A stretch of DNA of 34,804 bases from Gemmatimonadaceae bacterium (GTDB lineage Bacteria > Gemmatimonadota > Gemmatimonadetes > Gemmatimonadales > Gemmatimonadaceae), in assembly GCA_025927495.1 (NCBI GenBank), contig JAICLH010000011.1:1-34804 (forward strand). The letters run 5' to 3'. Positions 21,372 through 31,620 of the stretch are shown in pieces (the first letter of the stretch is position 1; every line of letters starts with the position of its first letter). A model generated the notes under the pieces. It worked only from the letters and a program-made list of their open reading frames with translations, had not been told where the DNA came from and searched no databases. The translations under genes were made by a program, and so were the position numbers.

Positions 21372-22550
21372 CTACAGGCGCGGCGCGATCGCGAGATCCA
21401 GCTCGAAGCTGAAGCGCGTCCCCTCGGTGGCGCTGGTGTCCACGTGAAGCGTACTGCCGAGCGCTGCGACGAGCTTACGGCAGATGGACAACCCGAGTCC
21501 CGCGCTCGAGAACGTGTACTCGCCCGCGTTCCGCCGGCGGCGGAACGTCTCGAACAAACAGCTCATCACTTCCGGCGGTATGCCGCGACCCGTGTCCTGC
21601 ACGGAGAACGCGAGCCGCGTGCGCGACAGCTGCTTCGCACTCAGGTCGACCTGCCCCTCGCTCGTGAACTTGAGCGCGTTCGTGGTCAGGTTGAGCAGCA
21701 CACGGTTCAAGGCGCCCGGGTGGCCTAACCGGAAATCCGCGTCCGGCGTGGTGAGCGTCACCGTCAGACCCTTCTCCTCGGCCATCGGGAGCACGATGTC
21801 CCGCACCGAGCGCATGAGGTCAGCGACCGAGAATGGCACCGGCGCGGTGTCCACCAGGCGATCGCCGCCGCGCGCCAGCTCGATGACGTCGCTCGCCATC
21901 CCGCTCAGCCCGAATGCCGCACTGTAAATGAGGCCGAGCTGACGCTCCTGCACCGGATTCACGACGCCGCTCTGCGCCTTTCTGAGCGTCTCGGCCAAAA
22001 ACAGGATCGACGCCAACGGAGACCGGAGGTCGTGCGCAACCTCGACGATCAGCTCCAGACCACCAGCGCCCGACAACCGCGTCGCGAAGCGATGCGCCTC
22101 GTCGCGATCCAACGCCACCTGCACGCTCTCGATCGCGGTGAGAAGTGAAATGATCTCGGCAGCCGGCACCGCTTCGCGCATCCCGGATAGTTCCGAGACC
22201 AGCGCCGCGCGCAGAAGGTTGAGAACCCGCTGGACCGGCACCGCGGGCGCCGCGCGCTCGAGTAACGGCGACTCACCAGCTGCCGCCTGTGCGATCGCGG
22301 CCTGCAACGCCTCCAATTGAAATCGGAGATCGTCCGCGTGCGTGCCCTGCTCCACCGCGCCAGGCGCTGCTGCGACGCGATCAGCCGCGCGACGGAGCGC
22401 CTCACGTAGTGGCTTCACGATCCGCGAATCGGGAGCAGCAAGCGACACCACGGGTGACACGGCGCGCATACTCCCGCTGCCACCCGATGAACGCTCGACG
22501 CGCTCTGGCTCGCGCGCCGTTGCGGTCGCGCGCGGAGCGCGCGACTTCAC
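21372..22550 (-). CDS. Sensor histidine kinase, apparently cytosolic
   Basis: H-box VAHDLRSPLASILFLAETL, N-box LNRVLLNLTTNALKFTSEG, G1 VQDTGRGIPPEV, G2 SAGLGLSICRKLV. Confidence 0.92.
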   Translation of the reverse strand: MKSRAPRATATAREPERVERSSGGSGSMRAVSPVVSLAAPDSRIVKPLREALRRAADRVAAAPGAVEQGTHADDLRFQLEALQAAIAQAAAGESPLLERAAPAVPVQRVLNLLRAALVSELSGMREAVPAAEIISLLTAIESVQVALDRDEAHRFATRLSGAGGLELIVEVAHDLRSPLASILFLAETLRKAQSGVVNPVQERQLGLIYSAAFGLSGMASDVIELARGGDRLVDTAPVPFSVADLMRSVRDIVLPMAEEKGLTVTLTTPDADFRLGHPGALNRVLLNLTTNALKFTSEGQVDLSAKQLSRTRLAFSVQDTGRGIPPEVMSCLFETFRRRRNAGEYTFSSAGLGLSICRKLVAALGSTLHVDTSATEGTRFSFELDLAIAPRL

Positions 22551-24079
22551 TCGCCTGAACCGGTCAACTCGTCACGCCGCACGTTGTGCTTCTCCATGAG
22601 ACGATACAGTGTCGTGCGGTCAATGTTCGCGAGCCGCGCTGCGCGAGACATGTTTCCGCCCGCTCGCGCGGAGAGGCGCGTCAGGTATTCCTTCTCGAAC
22701 TCCGCAATCAGCCGGTCCTTCGCCGCATGGTAGGGCTCATCCATCATCGACATCGGCAGGGTGCTCTTTGCGGCTGGAACCGGGCCGTCATCGTACACTG
22801 GTATATCTGACGGTTGGATCGGCTGTCCTGGCTCACTCAACACGGCAACATGCTCGATCGCGTTTTGTAACTCTCGGACGTTGCCCCGCCATGGCCTGGA
22901 CCGCAAGAAGTCGAGCGCCGCATCCGTCAGCTTGGGCTGCGTGTCTCCAGGTAATCGATGACGCGCCCAATAATGCGCCAGGAAGTGATTGGCGAGCAGC
23001 GGAATGTCCTCTAACCGCTGGCGGAGCGGTGGCAGCTTGATCGGGACCACACGAAGCCGGTAGAAGAGGTCCTCGCGTAGAACGCTTTTGTTCACTGCAT
23101 CTTGAGGATCGCGGTTCGTCGCCGAAATGAATCGCACGTCCACGACCGCGTCCTGCTGCTCACTGCCCACCCGCCGCACGACGCCGTCCTGCAACACGCG
23201 GAGCAACTTGGCCTGAATCGGGTGCGACATCTCCGTCAGCTCGTCCAGGAACAGGGTCCCGCCGTTCGCCGTCTCGAGCAAGCCGGGCTTGTCGCGATCT
23301 GCACCGGTGAATGCGCCCTTTCGGTGACCGAACATTTCGCTCTCGAGCAATGGCTCCGGCAGCGCGGCGCAGTTGATCGGCACGAGCTTGCGGCTCGCAC
23401 GGCGGCTGTGATGATGAATGAACTGGGCGATCACTTCTTTGCCCGTCCCGCTCTCACCGGTGATCATCACCGACGCGTCGGTCGACGCAACCTTGCGCGC
23501 CAGCTCCACGGCCCGCCGGAACGCGGGCGACACGCCCAGCAGCGTGATCTTGTCGCTGTTGCCGGTCTGTTGGACCAACTGCAGACGCAGGTCGTTAGTC
23601 TCGCGCGCAACCATCACGGCGTGCGATGCCCGACCAACGAGCACTTGCAGGTGCGTCGCCGAAAACGGCTTCGGCAAATAGTCCCAGGCCCCGGCGCGCA
23701 ACGCTTCGATGCTCGACGTCACACTCGGATTGCCCGTCATCACCACGACGATCGTGTCGCGATGCGTCTCCAGCGTTGCCTTGAGAATGTCGATGCCCGA
23801 CACCGGCGTGAGATAGAGATCCACGAGCGCGATGTCGAACTTGCGGCGCCGAACCATCTCGAGCGCTTCATCACCGCGCCCGATGAAGGTCACGTTGTAG
23901 CCGTCGAGCTGTAGCACGCTCGCGCATCCCTCACGCAGCGTGCGGTCATCGTCGACGACTAAGATTCGGATGCTTGCCTTGACTTCGGCGGGGATCGATA
24001 GCGGGTCACGCGATGCTGCTTCCGGTGCCTGCGCTGGCGCCGGAATGTTTTCCGACTCTTCAACGAACGGCATCGACAT
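22547..24079 (-). CDS. Sigma-54-dependent Fis-family response regulator (NtrC-like activator)
   Basis: REC with VVDDDRTL, LVDLYL, MTGN, PKPF; AAA+ GESGTGKE, GAFTGA, LDELTEM; C-terminal Fis HTH MSRAARLANIDRTTLYRLMEKH; 4-bp overlap with the kinase gene. Confidence 0.95.
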   Translation of the reverse strand: MSMPFVEESENIPAPAQAPEAASRDPLSIPAEVKASIRILVVDDDRTLREGCASVLQLDGYNVTFIGRGDEALEMVRRRKFDIALVDLYLTPVSGIDILKATLETHRDTIVVVMTGNPSVTSSIEALRAGAWDYLPKPFSATHLQVLVGRASHAVMVARETNDLRLQLVQQTGNSDKITLLGVSPAFRRAVELARKVASTDASVMITGESGTGKEVIAQFIHHHSRRASRKLVPINCAALPEPLLESEMFGHRKGAFTGADRDKPGLLETANGGTLFLDELTEMSHPIQAKLLRVLQDGVVRRVGSEQQDAVVDVRFISATNRDPQDAVNKSVLREDLFYRLRVVPIKLPPLRQRLEDIPLLANHFLAHYWARHRLPGDTQPKLTDAALDFLRSRPWRGNVRELQNAIEHVAVLSEPGQPIQPSDIPVYDDGPVPAAKSTLPMSMMDEPYHAAKDRLIAEFEKEYLTRLSARAGGNMSRAARLANIDRTTLYRLMEKHNVRRDELTGSGE

Positions 24080-24528
24080 GCGACAATTCTCCTCTCGTGA
24101 ACGCGAGACGATTTGCCGCGAACCAGCGGTGACGTTCCGTTGGTCATGGGCAACATCGCCTGTATTCCATACGCTACATCGCTGTTGTCAACGTTCCACA
24201 TGATGTAGATCACACGGAACGCCTAAAGGTCACAGAGGCGGACTCAAGCTAAGCAATCGTTGCGTTGGAAGCACGACTTTTCGGGTGGGACCAGCGTCGC
24301 CGGCTGTGCCAAGGTGCAGACCAAGCTGTTGTCGAGTATATACATATGCCTTTCGCAACCCCGACAGGTCGCTTCAGGCAGCTTTGCACGAGGGCGGTCT
24401 GCCATAGAACGCGAAGCCAGCCTTTCCGGTAACGACGCATCCCTCCATCGACCGCAGGGTAAAATCTCCAGTCCGAGCGAGCGCAGGCGCATTCCTGTGA
24501 TCGGCGGCACTCATTCTCCAGCTCGTGT

Positions 24529-24571
24529 TGTCACATAGTTGATCAAGCCCCAAGCTGTCACACGGTTGCTC
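24529..24571 (+). repeat. Pair of imperfect 16-bp direct repeats TGTCACAYRGTTGMTC, possible operator/UAS
   Basis: TGTCACATAGTTGATC at 24529-24544 and TGTCACACGGTTGCTC at 24556-24571 (13/16 identical, 27-bp period), intergenic upstream of the tyrosine kinase gene. Confidence 0.45.
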
Positions 24572-24587
24572 CGCGGCGCGGGCAGTG

Positions 24588-24604
24588 TGGGCCCGGATTT
24601 GCAT
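24588..24604 (+). promoter_or_regulatory. Candidate sigma-54 (-24/-12) promoter for the EPS tyrosine autokinase gene
   Basis: TGGGCCCGGATTTGCAT: GG-N10-GC spacing with TTGCAT, against consensus TGGCACGNNNNTTGCW; predicted +1 near 24614. Confidence 0.5.
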
Positions 24605-24702
24605 CCGCTCAACGCGTCGAGCCCAATTCCGCACGCTCAAGGTTTTGATCCGCGATGTTGGAACGCGATGGGCGTGAATCAACTTTGGAGAATCGGTATC
24701 GA

Positions 24703-27213
24703 ATGACCGGCAACTACATCCCTTCGAATCTTCCCGTCGAGCGCGGCCCGGATCCGAACTTCCCGGCGTTTCTACCGCAAGGCGGCTGGCCGCAGTGGGG
24801 CTCACAGAACGCCGACGAACCTGGAATACCGTGGGCGCGTTACTTCGCTGCCCTCAGGCGTTATAAATGGCTCATCTTGATCTTGGTCATCGTCGGCGGT
24901 GCAGCCGGCGTCATCGTGGCCAGGTTTCTACCGCCTGAGTACTCAACGCAGGGACAACTCTGGATCAATGACTCAGGCGCCGCCGCCCAGCGAAGCGAGA
25001 CGCCTGGACCTCTCCAGCCCGATGAGCTTCTCGCCGCCGGTGCATGGGCCGATCTCCTCAAGAGCTCGACCATCATGGACCGCGTGGTGAAGAAGATGTC
25101 GTTGTACCTGTGGCCGACGAGTTTGTCCGATTCCGCGGTCTTCGACGGATTCCAACCCGGCCCCGGATTCCGCGCCGGGAGTTACGCGCTGCGCATCGAT
25201 CCCACTGGTCACAAATATTCGATCGTGACCGATCAGGGTGCGGTCGTCGAATCGGGCAATGTCGGAGACTCCGTTGGGCGGACGCTCGGTTTCCTGTGGA
25301 GGCCGCGGGCGGAGACGCTCGGCAAGGGTCGCGCGATTCAGTTCACGGTCGCCGATCCGCGGGACGTCGCCGTCGGGCTGCTGGGCCGGATGGATGTCAC
25401 GCTCCCGGAGCGGAGCGCATTCCTGAAAGTGTCAATGACCGGGCGGAGCCCGCGTCGCACAGCGGCGATCTTGAACGCCGTGATGGCGGAGTTCGTGACT
25501 ACGGCCGGCGAATTGAAGCGCCGCAACCTCGAGCAGAGCTCCGCAATGTTGGGCGACCAGCTCGACACCGCGCGCGAGAACCTTCGCGCGGCCGAATCGG
25601 CGTATCAGTCCTTCCGAGAGGGCTCGATTACGCAGCCGCAAGACGCTGGTCCAGGTGCGGGCGCCGATCCGCTCACCGGCGTCCAACTGGGCGGCAATCA
25701 AGTTCCGGGCGGCGTTGGCCAGGCTGGCATGCCTAACGATCCGCTCGGCGCCGCTAACGCAGCCGGCGGCAACCCGGTGATCGGAAACTATTTCACCGAC
25801 AAGGCACAGCTCGAGCTGTTGCAGCACGATCAGGCAGCACTGCAGCAACTCATTCAGAATCCGAACGCGATCAATGCCGATGCGTTCGTGCCGATTCTCA
25901 CCGCGCATCAGTCGCCGGCGCTGCAGAGCGCGCTGACGGACCTCGCCAAGCGCGAGGGAGAGTTGCGCACCGCGCGCGAGGTCTACACCGAGCAGCACCC
26001 GACGGTGCAGGCACTGCGCACGAGCGTGCAGGTGATGCGCACGCAAACGATTCCGGGAATCCTGCGTGCATTGATTGCCCAGATTCAATCGCGCGAAACT
26101 GATCTCCAGGGTCAGATCGCGTCTGCGGGCAAACAACTCAAGGCGATTCCGGCGCGCACCATCGATCAGATGCGGCTGGAGCGCGACGTGAACACCAAGA
26201 CGCAGCTATACCAGATGTTGCAGGCGCGGTACCAGGAGATGAAGCTGGCGGAAGCGAGCGCGATTCCGGACATCAGCATTCTCGACACCGCCATTGCGCC
26301 GCTCTTGCCCACGAAGAACACGACGCCGAGCATCATCGCGTTCGCGATCGTGGCCAGCTTGGGCGGCGCGCTCGGCCTCGCGCTCTTGCTCGACCACACC
26401 GATCCTCGCTTCCGGTATCCGGAGCAAGTGACGAGCGATCTCGGGCTCACGATCCTCGGCGCGGTGCCGAGCATCAAGCGCGCGCGAAGCGGCGAGCCGA
26501 ACCCCGAGGAGGCCGCGCAGGTAATCGAGGCCTTCCGGACGATCCGAATGAGTCTGTCCAACTCCTACGCCGGAGCAGGCTCCATCGCACTCGCGGTGTC
26601 CAGCCCCGGCCCGGGGGACGGCAAGTCGTTGGTGTCGTCGAATCTCGCGCTGTCGTTCGCGGAAGCGGGCTACCGCACGGTGCTCCTCGATGGCGACACG
26701 CGGCGTGGTCAGCTCCATGCGATGTTCGGTGCGAACCGGCGCCCTGGACTGCTCGACTATCTCGGCGGCGATGCGCCGCTCGAAACCATTCTGCGCACGA
26801 CGACGCACGAGAAGCTCGCGCTCATCCCGTGCGGTACGCGCCGTCACCGTGGCCCCGAGCTCTTGCACTCGCAGGCGATGCTGCAGCTCATGGGCGAGCT
26901 GCGGGCGCGGTACGATGTCATTCTCATCGACAGTCCGCCGCTCGGCGCGGGCGTCGACCCGTTCGTGTTAGGCGCGGCCACCGGCAACTTGCTGATGGTG
27001 CTGCGGACCGGCACGACCGACCGCCGCATGGCCGACGCGAAGCTCAAGCTGGTCAAGCGGCTGCCGATTCGCCTGTTGGGCGCCGTGCTCAACGACATCC
27101 GCGCGCAGGGTGTGTATCGCTATTACACGTACCTCTACGGATACACCACCAGCGAGGACGACGAACTGCCGCAGTTGGCGCCGCAGGTGGGCGAGCTGTC
27201 GGGCAAGAGCTGA
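24703..27213 (+). CDS. Polysaccharide biosynthesis tyrosine autokinase / chain-length regulator (Wzc-like); ORF open from 24655
   Basis: Wzz-like N-terminal region ARYFAALRRYKWLILILVIVGGAAGVIVARFLPPEYSTQGQLWI; P-loop SSPGPGDGKSLVSSNLALSFAEAGYRTVLLDGDTRRG; VILIDSPPLG; C-terminal Tyr cluster YRYYTYLYGYT. Confidence 0.93.
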   Translation: MTGNYIPSNLPVERGPDPNFPAFLPQGGWPQWGSQNADEPGIPWARYFAALRRYKWLILILVIVGGAAGVIVARFLPPEYSTQGQLWINDSGAAAQRSETPGPLQPDELLAAGAWADLLKSSTIMDRVVKKMSLYLWPTSLSDSAVFDGFQPGPGFRAGSYALRIDPTGHKYSIVTDQGAVVESGNVGDSVGRTLGFLWRPRAETLGKGRAIQFTVADPRDVAVGLLGRMDVTLPERSAFLKVSMTGRSPRRTAAILNAVMAEFVTTAGELKRRNLEQSSAMLGDQLDTARENLRAAESAYQSFREGSITQPQDAGPGAGADPLTGVQLGGNQVPGGVGQAGMPNDPLGAANAAGGNPVIGNYFTDKAQLELLQHDQAALQQLIQNPNAINADAFVPILTAHQSPALQSALTDLAKREGELRTAREVYTEQHPTVQALRTSVQVMRTQTIPGILRALIAQIQSRETDLQGQIASAGKQLKAIPARTIDQMRLERDVNTKTQLYQMLQARYQEMKLAEASAIPDISILDTAIAPLLPTKNTTPSIIAFAIVASLGGALGLALLLDHTDPRFRYPEQVTSDLGLTILGAVPSIKRARSGEPNPEEAAQVIEAFRTIRMSLSNSYAGAGSIALAVSSPGPGDGKSLVSSNLALSFAEAGYRTVLLDGDTRRGQLHAMFGANRRPGLLDYLGGDAPLETILRTTTHEKLALIPCGTRRHRGPELLHSQAMLQLMGELRARYDVILIDSPPLGAGVDPFVLGAATGNLLMVLRTGTTDRRMADAKLKLVKRLPIRLLGAVLNDIRAQGVYRYYTYLYGYTTSEDDELPQLAPQVGELSGKS

Positions 27214-27239
27214 TCGCCGCGCTCGACGCACGCGAAAAA

Positions 27240-27277
27240 GGCCGGCCGCGGTAGTCGCACCGCGGCCGGCCCTTTTT
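27240..27277. terminator. Bidirectional intrinsic terminator between convergent wzc-like and cysD genes
   Basis: AAAAA-GGCCGGCCGCGGT-AGTCGC-ACCGCGGCCGGCC-CTTTTT, perfect 13-bp stem with A/T tracts on both sides. Confidence 0.9.
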
Positions 27278-27286
27278 GCGTTCCGA

Positions 27287-28168
27287 TCACATGTATCCGT
27301 CGCGCCGCAAGGACTCGAGACCGCCGCCGTCTTCCTTGTCCTGCGCACGGCCCGACCGCTCCGCAATGTGCGAGAACTTGCCCGTGCGCAGCTCGACGAT
27401 GATCTCGCTCACGTCGCGCGCTTCGGAGTGCACCTTCTGGGTGCACGGGCCGCAGCCTAACGAACGATAGCGGGTGCCGTCGCCGTGATTGTAGTAGAGC
27501 GACACCGTCGGAATCTGTTCGCGTCCGATGTACTCCCAGATGTTCAATTCGGTCCAATCGAGGAGCGGGTGAATGCGCACGTGCGTGCCCGGCGCGAATT
27601 CTGTTTTGTACTGGTTCCAGAACTCGGGCGGCTGATCCTGCACCTCCCACTCGCTCTGCGTGGTGCGTGGGGAGAAGTACCGCTCCTTGGAGCGGCTGCC
27701 TTCTTCGTCCGCACGCGCGCCCACGATGACGCCCGTGAACGGTTCCGTGTTCCGATCCCGCTCGTACGTGCGCGTCGCGTGGTTGAACCGATACCGCGGC
27801 CCTTCACCGCTCAGTGTGCGGCGCAGCGCTTCCGTTTTGAGCAGGCCGCAGCACGTTAGGCGATCGACCGCGCCGTCGGGGTAGGTACGATGCTCCGCCA
27901 GCGCGACCTCATTCTGCCCGTACATGAGGTTCAGGTGCCACTCGGCCGCCAGCTTGTCGCGATAGGCGATCATTTCGGGAATCTTGAATGACGTGTCGAT
28001 GTGCACGAGCGGGAACGGGACGTGTCCGAAGAACGCCTTCCGCGCCAGCCAGAGCATCACCGTGCTGTCTTTCCCGATCGACCACAACATGCACAACTGC
28101 CGGAAGTTTGCGTACGCTTCCCGCAAAATGTGGATGCTTCGATTTTCGAGTTGTTCCAGATGATCCAT
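27287..28168 (-). CDS. cysD: Sulfate adenylyltransferase subunit 2
   Basis: [91 protein letters not shown]. Confidence 0.96.
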   Translation of the reverse strand: MDHLEQLENRSIHILREAYANFRQLCMLWSIGKDSTVMLWLARKAFFGHVPFPLVHIDTSFKIPEMIAYRDKLAAEWHLNLMYGQNEVALAEHRTYPDGAVDRLTCCGLLKTEALRRTLSGEGPRYRFNHATRTYERDRNTEPFTGVIVGARADEEGSRSKERYFSPRTTQSEWEVQDQPPEFWNQYKTEFAPGTHVRIHPLLDWTELNIWEYIGREQIPTVSLYYNHGDGTRYRSLGCGPCTQKVHSEARDVSEIIVELRTGKFSHIAERSGRAQDKEDGGGLESLRRDGYM

Positions 28169-28190
28169 CGTTCACTCCTGATTCACGGAC

Positions 28191-28910
28191 CTACAGGTTT
28201 CCGCGAATCCGATTCAAGACCTTCCCGCCCGATTCTTCGACGGTCACGCCGCGCGTGTCGATCACGACGTCGGCGTTGGCCGGCGCTTCGTACGGGTCAT
28301 CGATGCCGGTGAAGTTGCGGATCTCGCCGCGTCGGGCTCGTGCGTAGAGCCCTTTCACGTCACGCCGCTCGCACTCCTCCAGTGGTGTCGACACGTAGAC
28401 CTCGACGAAGTTCCGGCACAGCCCGCGCACGAACGCGCGCGATTCCTCGTACGGCGATATGAACGAGGCAACGACGAACACGCCGTTCTCCTCGAGCTTG
28501 CTTGCCAGGTAGCCAACGCGGCGAATGTGCTGGTCGCGGTCGGTGCGTGTAAATCCCGTTGTCGGAAAGAGATGGCGGATCGTGTCGCCATCGAGATATT
28601 CGGCCCGAATGCCCCGGCGTCGCAGCTCGGCGTGGACCCACTGCGCGATGGTCGTTTTGCCCGATCCCGACAATCCGGTGAACCAGATGACCGTTGGCGT
28701 CGGCTCGTGTTTGCCTAACGGAATGCGCTCCCACAGCCGTTCGTGCAACCAGAACAAGAGGATCTTGCCCACCAGCTCGACGACGCCCACGAACAGCGCC
28801 ACCTGCACCCGCTTCGTGAAAACATATACGATGACCGTGGTCGTCAGGCTGCCGAAGATGCGCCACGAGAACGCTTTGGCGAACGACCGGACGTTGGTAT
28901 CACGATGCAT
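28191..28910 (-). CDS. cysC: Adenylylsulfate (APS) kinase with N-terminal DUF2061 membrane domain; likely ATG at 28910 (ORF open to 29318)
   Basis: DUF2061-like RSFAKAFSWRIFGSLTTTVIVYVFTKRVQVALFVGVVELVGKILLFWLHERLWERI, then CysC VIWFTGLSGSGKTTIAQWVHAELRRRGIRAEYLDGDTIRH...ASFISPYEESR. Confidence 0.93.
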   Translation of the reverse strand: MHRDTNVRSFAKAFSWRIFGSLTTTVIVYVFTKRVQVALFVGVVELVGKILLFWLHERLWERIPLGKHEPTPTVIWFTGLSGSGKTTIAQWVHAELRRRGIRAEYLDGDTIRHLFPTTGFTRTDRDQHIRRVGYLASKLEENGVFVVASFISPYEESRAFVRGLCRNFVEVYVSTPLEECERRDVKGLYARARRGEIRNFTGIDDPYEAPANADVVIDTRGVTVEESGGKVLNRIRGNL

Positions 28911-28945
28911 GGTCGAGCCACGCTGTGCGGAGCGCGTCGGCGCCG

Positions 28946-29713
28946 TCAGGCACCAAGAACGAACGAGCCATTGCGCAGCTCCCGCTTGTTGTACGTGAAT
29001 GGTGTCTGCCGACGCCCGTCGCGCGCCGACTCGCGATAGATGCAGTCTCCCGCCGCCACGTCCCATTCCATCGTCGGGCCGAAGCGCGGGTACAAGTCGG
29101 CGCGGCCATCCGCCACCCAGCAGAACTTGAGCGAACTGCCTAACGAAATGCGCTCCTGCACCTGGATGGTGGCCAGATACGCCTCGAGCTCCGACGACGG
29201 ATGCGACCGGCTCTGCACGATGATGCGGCCCCCCGTGGCCGGCCGGTCGCCGCTGTACACGCGCTCCGGCGTCGCACCGCGGTCCTCGCGCCAGCTGCCC
29301 GCGCCTGCTCGCGCCCAATACATGAGATCGAGCACGGGTGCGTAGATGACGCCCATCGTTGGCGCGCCGTGCTCGATGAGCGCGATGTTCACCGTGAACT
29401 CGCCGATGCCCTTCGTGAATTCCTTCGTGCCGTCCAGCGGATCCACGAGCCAGAAGCGCGTCCAGTCACGCCGGGCGTCGTACTCCGGAATGTCCCCTTC
29501 CTCCGACAGCACCGGAATGTCTGGCGTTAGGCGATGCAATCCATCGGCGATCACGGTGTGCGCATCCTGATCGGCCATCGTGAGCGGACTCGCGTTCTCC
29601 TTCCAGGCGACGGCCTGCCGCGTGTCGCTCGACGCGTAGTATCGAAGAATCGCCTGGCCCGCATCGCGGGCCAGATGGCGAATGTCCTCGATGAGCTGCT
29701 CGGCGTTCACCAT
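28946..29713 (-). CDS. cysQ: 3'(2'),5'-bisphosphate nucleotidase
   Basis: [46 protein letters not shown]. Confidence 0.92.
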   Translation of the reverse strand: MVNAEQLIEDIRHLARDAGQAILRYYASSDTRQAVAWKENASPLTMADQDAHTVIADGLHRLTPDIPVLSEEGDIPEYDARRDWTRFWLVDPLDGTKEFTKGIGEFTVNIALIEHGAPTMGVIYAPVLDLMYWARAGAGSWREDRGATPERVYSGDRPATGGRIIVQSRSHPSSELEAYLATIQVQERISLGSSLKFCWVADGRADLYPRFGPTMEWDVAAGDCIYRESARDGRRQTPFTYNKRELRNGSFVLGA

Positions 29714-31512
29714 GGACGATAGACGACGCCCAGGTCCTTGAGGCGCGTCTCGATGCGCTCGAGCGCTTCCGCCCTCCCTTCCCCGTCGCTGACGTACAAA
29801 TTGCACTCCAGATCCGTGGTCATGCGGTCGCCTACCCAGATCGTTTCAATGCGCTCGGGTTCGACCGCGGCCCGAATCACTTCGAGGTCCTCGGTGGTGA
29901 GCTCGGCGGCGGTGACGATGAGGATCATGCCCGCATCGAGCATGATGTTGGCGACTTCGGCGAGGCGGCGCATGTGCTCCAAGCGGTTCTCGCGTTGGCG
30001 GCCGATATCAGCGTCGACGCCATACAACACGCTGCCGATGCCGAGGAAATAGACCACCTTGCCCTGCGCGAAGAGCCGTCCCTCGAGCTCCTTCGCCAAC
30101 GCTTTACGTTCGGTCTCCGTGGGGCCCGTGAAGAGCAGCAAGGTCGCGCGCTGATTGAACCGTTCGGCGCGACGCTCGAGCGGGATCGATCCGCGCTCCC
30201 ATTTCGAGTTGCGCACCAGCACTTTCTCGCGCACCCACCCCTGTTGGTCGGGCAGCGCTTCGCGCACGATGCCGCCGCCGCGGATGTCGTATTCATCCAC
30301 GATCACGAAGCGGCTCGTCACCGGCAGGTCGCTGGCCAGGTCGAAGGCGACCGCCTTCCCGATCTTGAGTACGCAGTCCGCGACATCGTGGCGTTCGACC
30401 CGCGTTGCGTTAGGACGCGCGGCCAGCGTCGACGCATCGATCACACGGTCCACCGACTCGAGGCGCATCGGAATGCGCGCCGCACCCATCTTGAGCGCGT
30501 ACTCTTTCCGCATCTCGAGCGGGCGCTGGCCGAGCCAGAAGAGGCTCACGCGCAAGCGCGTAGTGACCTGCGGCAGCGGATCCGACTCGCGTACCGCAAG
30601 CTCGCCGCGTGCGACGTAGATCTGTTCCGTGAGCGTGACCCCGGTCGCCCAACCGGCGGACGCCTCGGTCTGCGTTGGGCGGTTGAAGGCCTCGATGGAC
30701 TTCACGCTGCTGCGCTTGCCCGAGGGTAGAAAGACGAGGCGATCGCCCACGGAAATCTGTCCGGAGTCGATCGTGCCGGCCACGATCCGGCGATCATCGC
30801 CCTGCCCGGTGAACTTGTACACGTCCTGGACGCGCAGGCGAAACGGAAGCCCAACCGGCGGCGCTTCCGGCTCGAAGGTGTCCAGCGCTTGCAATACCGT
30901 TGGGCCGTGATACCACGGCATCCGCGTCGACGCGTCGGCGAGGTTGTCGCCGTCTCGACCGCTCACCGGTATGAAGCACGCCGGCGTGATGTTCACCTGC
31001 GCGAGAAACGCGGTGAGCGACTTGACCAGCTTCTCGTACTCGGCTTGGTCGAAGCCGACGAGGTCCATCTTGTTGATCAGCACCACACACTGCTTGATGC
31101 CGAGCATCGCGAGCATGTAGCCGTGGCGGCGAGAGTTCTCTTGCACGCCTTCCTGCGCGTCGATCACGAGCAATGCCGCTTCTGCGCGCGACGCACCCGT
31201 GATCATGTTCTTGAGAAACTCGATGTGACCGGGTGCATCGATCACGATGTATTCGCGCCGCGCCGTTCGAAAAAAAACGCGCGCGGAATCGATCGTAATG
31301 CCTTGCGCGCGCTCATCGCGCAGCGCATCGAGGAGGAACGCATATTCGAACGGCTTCGCCGTTCGCGCGCAGAGCTCTTTGACCTGCTCGAGCTTCCCGT
31401 CGGGAAGGGAGTGACTATCGGCGAGCAGCCTGCCGATGATCGTGCTCTTGCCGTGATCGACGTGACCGACGATCACGATACTCATGCGCTCCTCGGTGGC
31501 GAGTTTCGTCAT
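29707..31512 (-). CDS. cysN: Sulfate adenylyltransferase subunit 1 (CysN GTPase) with a C-terminal degenerate APS-kinase-like domain
   Basis: [64 protein letters not shown]-terminal domain aligns by eye to CysC but has [11 protein letters not shown] in place of a P-loop. Confidence 0.94.
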   Translation of the reverse strand: MTKLATEERMSIVIVGHVDHGKSTIIGRLLADSHSLPDGKLEQVKELCARTAKPFEYAFLLDALRDERAQGITIDSARVFFRTARREYIVIDAPGHIEFLKNMITGASRAEAALLVIDAQEGVQENSRRHGYMLAMLGIKQCVVLINKMDLVGFDQAEYEKLVKSLTAFLAQVNITPACFIPVSGRDGDNLADASTRMPWYHGPTVLQALDTFEPEAPPVGLPFRLRVQDVYKFTGQGDDRRIVAGTIDSGQISVGDRLVFLPSGKRSSVKSIEAFNRPTQTEASAGWATGVTLTEQIYVARGELAVRESDPLPQVTTRLRVSLFWLGQRPLEMRKEYALKMGAARIPMRLESVDRVIDASTLAARPNATRVERHDVADCVLKIGKAVAFDLASDLPVTSRFVIVDEYDIRGGGIVREALPDQQGWVREKVLVRNSKWERGSIPLERRAERFNQRATLLLFTGPTETERKALAKELEGRLFAQGKVVYFLGIGSVLYGVDADIGRQRENRLEHMRRLAEVANIMLDAGMILIVTAAELTTEDLEVIRAAVEPERIETIWVGDRMTTDLECNLYVSDGEGRAEALERIETRLKDLGVVYRPW

Positions 31513-31620
31513 GCGAGGTGGTTTGGCAGCTCATGGATGAATGCGGAATCGGCGCCGTCGGCTACAGGCACGGACCGGATGCGCGCCATAACTGCGTGAT
31601 GGACGCGCAGTCGGAATAAT

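Noticed and set aside
24199-24214. CATGATGTAGATCACA as a CRP/FNR-type site
   Set aside because: Only one half-site matches well (CATGA-N6-TCACA); no other support
24556-24570. TGTCACACGGTTGCT read as a sigma-54 promoter
   Set aside because: Spacing between the -24 and -12 elements is one base short; better explained as one copy of a direct repeat
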